A stretch of 64,000 nt of DNA from Hippophae tibetana (taxonomy: Eukaryota; Streptophyta; Magnoliopsida; Rosales; Elaeagnaceae): contig CM072807.1 of the NCBI GenBank assembly GCA_037013495.1, forward strand, positions 2,825,001 through 2,889,000. The letters run 5' to 3'. The translations under genes and the position numbers were made by a program. Positions 60,194 through 64,000 of this stretch are shown here, piece after piece (position 1 is the stretch's first letter; each line of letters begins with the position of its first letter). The notes under the pieces are model-generated. The model was not told the DNA's origin, did no database searches, and was given only the letters and a program-made list of their open reading frames with translations.

Positions 60194-62714
60194 GAAATAA
60201 AACCAGCACCTTTCTTTATCAGTTATGGTGTGAACGGACCTTCTTCCAGCTGCGTGACAACTTGCTACTCCACCACCATGGAGATGATCGAGCAGAGGGG
60301 ATCGAGTGGTGAATGCTCGATCAAAGTCTTGGTGAATAAGACGGGACCAGGTCTGATGATTTTTTGATTCTAACAAAGGAAAGTAGTCAAAGAGAAGAAA
60401 AAGAAAAAAGAAAAAAAGACTAAACCAATTCGGCAACTTGTATTACTCAGTTTCCTTTTATTTTCTTGATTGGAAATTTTAATCATAATTTTCAGTTATA
60501 GGGATATCAAAGCATTAGATATAATGTCGAGTAAAAAACCCAAAATATCCTAGTTTTTGTATAGCGTTTCTACCCAACTTAGGTGGATGTTGTTTATTGG
60601 CTAACCCATAATTTTGTTTCTTTTTAAATGAAATATATATTGTATATTAATAAGTTAGTTTACAATACCATATTTCAAATTCGAAGTGTATGTTTCACAA
60701 AATAAATATATAAATATATCATTATATTTTTACCATTTATATTATTAAATTAATTTTATTCAATTTTTATTATTAAATTATTTCATTCATATCACTCATT
60801 TTTTCGTCCATTAAATCATTCAAAATTAAAAAAAAAAATTATAAAAACTACTTACTTATTTTTTTATAAATATCAAAGTAATGATTCTTTATCAATGAAT
60901 TAAGATCAAGTAGTGATTCTTTGTCGATGAAATGATTTTTAAGATATAATTGACTTAAATTTTAATTTTAATTTTATTCATTTAATTCCATTTAGCAGTT
61001 GATTTGATGACCCAATAATTAAATAAAATAGTGAATATTTTATATATTTTTTACTTAAAGCATAAGTAAAAATTAGGTAAAATAATTATTTTGTTATATT
61101 TAGAATAATTATTATTGAAAAAGTGATCAAGAAAAATTAATAACATTTTGTTTTTATTTATTTTTTAAAATTACAATTATTCAATTCAAAACAATATGTA
61201 GATGTAACATAAGACAGAAATACAAATATTGAAATTTCAGAATCACTTTGAAGTTTAGCTTGTATTATATGGATCATCAAATGGGTAGTTAATTAAGTCT
61301 TTCTATTATGGGCAGATTATTTTGTTCCTTCTTACTCTTTTAATTTTTCTCAATATCTCATTTCGTGTACGCAGTTGAAATAAAAATACTTTTTCTTTAC
61401 TAACAAAAATAAATTAAAATACATGATTTAGTGTGGTTTGGTGATCTTGTAAATAAAACATTTATTTCCCGCTCTAAATTAAACTTGATTTAAAAAAAAA
61501 GTAAAGGTAATTTAATTTGTAATTTGACTACACAGTCATTCTAGTTATAAATCACTTATTAAAATTATACCAAATATAATTTAATTTAAAAATATCTTAA
61601 AAAAAAAAAACTAAGCAAATCCCTTGAGAGTAATTCACGCACTGTGATGTTTGAAAGTTGAATCACATTTCTTGTTTTGCTTTTCTTTATTTTTCATCTT
61701 TCAGTTTTCCTCTTCAGGCCAGAGCATGAGCATCTATCTAATCATCTCCTTTTTTGCATATTTTAAAAGAAAATAGGGCCGGCATTCTTACCTTTTCTAC
61801 TATAAAATGATCTTCCTTTTCCCTTTATTTTAATTTTATTTAAATAATGCTAACTGATAATATTATATTAATTTTATTTTATAATATTAAAAAATTTACA
61901 TGCTAACTTCATCGTTAAGAAAAGAAAAAAATCTAATTTATATCTTTCTTTGACGATTTATTTGTACATTAATGAAGTTTCATAAAACTGGTCATATCAT
62001 TATACATGGATTTAACTTGGCGTTAAAAGTTAAAGAACAATCTTATTACTTATTAGCTGCTTAAGATCTCTCCAAAAACCCAGCCCATAATCACGTTTGT
62101 GTCTGCTCATAACAATTAGAGGCAATCACCTGGAGGATTGGATTTGATTGATTATCCAAGTTTTTTCTGAAAATTATTCTATTTCCTTTCTGTGATTGTC
62201 GATTGATTACTGATTTCGAGATTATCAAATCAAATTGGATTTACTGCTTCAGAGCTGTACGGAAATAAACGACAGAAAAACAGACCATATAAACTACAAA
62301 GATATCTCATTTATATAACAAGCTAGTGGAATAGTAATCACAACTCAATCCAGCACCCACAATTACACAGAGAATAATTATCAAAAACAGAACTTACCTA
62401 TTAGATTTGAGCTTAATTATATCTCAAAATTCAAGTTACAAAATAAATAAAGGATTATCTAAGGTTATATTTACAGCAGTACTTGATCGTCACTTAAGAT
62501 ATACTCTGTTCGTTTACCTTCGCCGTTTTGATGAAACAAAAGTGTTAAGAAACTTAAGTACTACGTCGATCAAGTCTTCACCATCAATGCTGCATATAAA
62601 CTTGAAGAATCCTCTAATTCACTTTGAATTATGAGTTTCTATTAATACTAATATAAAATTAACTTCTTTTAATTAAAATGAGGGGGGCTAGTAAGAGTCA
62701 AAGAACACACAACA
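58407..62714. other. AT-rich intergenic DNA; no supported gene
   Basis: Mostly AT-rich. A short GC-richer island at about 60215-60365 is open on both strands, giving the two overlapping ORFs at 60149-60367 (+) and 60161-60436 (-); neither resembles a family I know, and one is dominated by an ATT microsatellite (60160-60195). 62100-62640 is of mixed composition and may include the 3' UTR of the minus-strand gene at 62715-63044. Confidence 0.45.
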
Positions 62715-63044
62715 CTAAGGTGAAATTGGGTAAATGAGATTTTTTTTCTTAGTCTTTGCGCTTTTGACCTTGAAGCACCCGCCGGCGAGGTGTGAGAAAT
62801 AGCCAAGTATACTGAAGAAGATCATAGTTTTAACCAACCTTCTCTTTGCCGGAAACACGCTTCCATATTTGGGTTTGAACATAGGCTTTTCCTCTGCTTT
62901 GGTCACGATGACCTTTGATTCTCCGTTTGGATCGGTTGATTTCGATTTCTCCAGCTTCAGAAAATCTTCAATGGGCAAAACCACTTTCTGAGCTTTCCCC
63001 TTCAAAACCATTTTCATTTCTTCATCGATTTTCTTCAAACCCAT
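62715..63044 (-). CDS. Small hypothetical protein with hydrophobic segment, 109 aa
   Basis: A single-exon ORF. The ATG at 63044 is preceded in frame by TAA two codons upstream, so the start is well defined if the gene is unspliced. The protein is rich in Lys and Glu (KKIDEEMKMVLKGKAQKVVL, then EDFLKLEKS) and has a basic stretch FPAKRRLVK leading into a hydrophobic segment MIFFSILGYFSHLAGGCF (about residues 73-90), then a lysine-rich tail. Its GC content is clearly higher than the flanks. I do not recognise a named family; short basic plant proteins with a 'P(K/A)(K/R)R..VK.M' motif exist, but I cannot name a function. Intron-containing extensions are not excluded. Confidence 0.55.
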   Translation of the reverse strand: MGLKKIDEEMKMVLKGKAQKVVLPIEDFLKLEKSKSTDPNGESKVIVTKAEEKPMFKPKYGSVFPAKRRLVKTMIFFSILGYFSHLAGGCFKVKSAKTKKKNLIYPISP

Positions 63045-63778
63045 CTCTTAAATAGAAAAAAAAAGGTTAACATCTGGGGGGAGCTGGGGATTTCTTTTTT
63101 GGGTTGGGTTAAATGGTAATTTAACCAAAACGACGAAATAGAGAACAAAAAAAAAAAAGGATAGAGATAGAAGTTAAAAAGTACTAGTAATTAAAATGTA
63201 AAAAAATCACTTACATATTTCACATGAAAAATAAAGCTAATCATATTTATAAATAGTAATGTTCAAAATTATAATGACTTTGATTAATGGAGTTACAAAT
63301 AATTCAAATATACATTACTATAATATTTATAGAGTTTTAAACCGACACTTTTGAAATTGATGCCTAGCTAAATTGTAACCAGATATTTGGAAATGAAAGT
63401 AATATAATTTATAGATTTAAAATAACTATTTTAAATTCATTGAGCTTATTTATATTAAGTTTTTAGATTTTATTTTATGTAGTCAATTATTTTACTTCTA
63501 AAGAATTTAAATACTTATTAGTATACTTTTCTTAAAATTCAAAGTCAAATATACTCTAGAAAGGTTAACAAAAATGCTACAAAAACATAAAGGATATATG
63601 ATTAAAAAAATATTAAAATTATTAGCAAAAGGCCTGATGATTTTTTTATTCTAACAAAATGAAAAGATATCTCACTTAAATTTTATTATAAGTGGAGCTT
63701 ACACATGAAATAAAATATATAAAAAAATGTGATTGAGATGTCAGTTAAAATACAAATAACAGAGAGAATTTCTGACGT

Positions 63779-63814
<36 letters not shown>

Positions 63815-64000
63815 AAAAAGCCTGCTTTACCAATTTTGATACATAAATTTCAGTCCTATTTCATTATTTATTTTTCCATTCCACCTGGCAGGATGGAAGG
63901 TTCGCATATGCATGACCAGTAATTCTTTTTATTTTTATTTATTTTTTCAATTTTTGCTACCGGCTATTATATATTTAGAAGCAGATCATTAATCTTCGAA
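63045..64000. other. 5' flank of the 109-aa ORF and AT-rich DNA
   Basis: The promoter side of the minus-strand ORF lies just above 63045. A TA microsatellite of about 30 bp lies at 63783-63812. No further gene was seen to the window end. Confidence 0.5.

Noticed and set aside
60149-60436. Overlapping ORFs on both strands
   Set aside because: Both include an ATT microsatellite or a poly-pyrimidine leader and neither resembles a known family; kept only as a note on the intergenic stretch.
1-64000. tRNA, rRNA or other structural RNA genes
   Set aside because: I scanned for tRNA-like A/B-box stems and rRNA-like conserved stretches and saw none beyond the tRNA-complementary primer site of element D; a covariance-model scan would be needed for certainty.

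Overview
This is nuclear DNA from a flowering plant, most likely a eudicot. It is AT-rich, has spliced genes with GT-AG introns and long introns, and carries plant-type LTR retrotransposons, a LINE remnant and MITEs. I cannot name the species from the sequence. Exon structures below come from reading splice sites and codon phase by eye; no alignment or database search was run.

Three intact protein-coding genes can be assembled in full. (1) A minus-strand sterol 3-beta-glucosyltransferase (UGT80A type) with 14 coding exons, 18484 down to 7068, 619 aa. (2) A plus-strand PB1-domain Raf-like protein kinase with 8 coding exons, 32026 to 39085, 1269 aa. (3) A minus-strand DIM1-like/TXNL4B-type thioredoxin-fold protein with 4 exons, 51159 down to 49964, 151 aa. 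A fourth candidate is a 109-aa single-exon ORF at 62715-63044 (minus) with a hydrophobic segment. Between genes 2 and 3 lies a decayed but still intron-bearing fragment of a 3-ketoacyl-CoA thiolase gene (48362-49665, plus).

The rest is mostly mobile DNA. Region 1-3668 is the 3' part of a decayed Ty1/Copia element (plus). 21807-25480 is a deleted Ty3/Gypsy-type element in minus orientation with CATAC target duplications (element A). 39767-45062 is a nearly complete Ty1/Copia element in minus orientation with AAAAT duplications, a tRNA-Met primer site and a long pol frame (element D). 52795-58401 is a non-autonomous LTR element in plus orientation with AATAA duplications (element B). It has no recognisable gag or pol, but carries a decayed multi-part gene on its antisense strand and a higher-order tandem array beside its primer site. 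Smaller insertions are a 322-bp Mutator-like MITE with a 9-bp target duplication, a LINE 3' end inside a UGT80 intron, and a Tourist-like MITE holding a degenerate telomere-like array.

The most interesting result is that elements A and B belong to one family in opposite orientation. They share LTR sequence and the 5' end of the same antisense gene, placed about 0.4-0.5 kb inside the 3' LTR in both. A keeps gag and protease and has lost pol and most of the antisense gene. B has lost gag and pol and keeps the antisense gene. Together they suggest an ancestral element with gag-pol plus a convergent antisense gene carrying a 'putative gypsy type transposon' domain.
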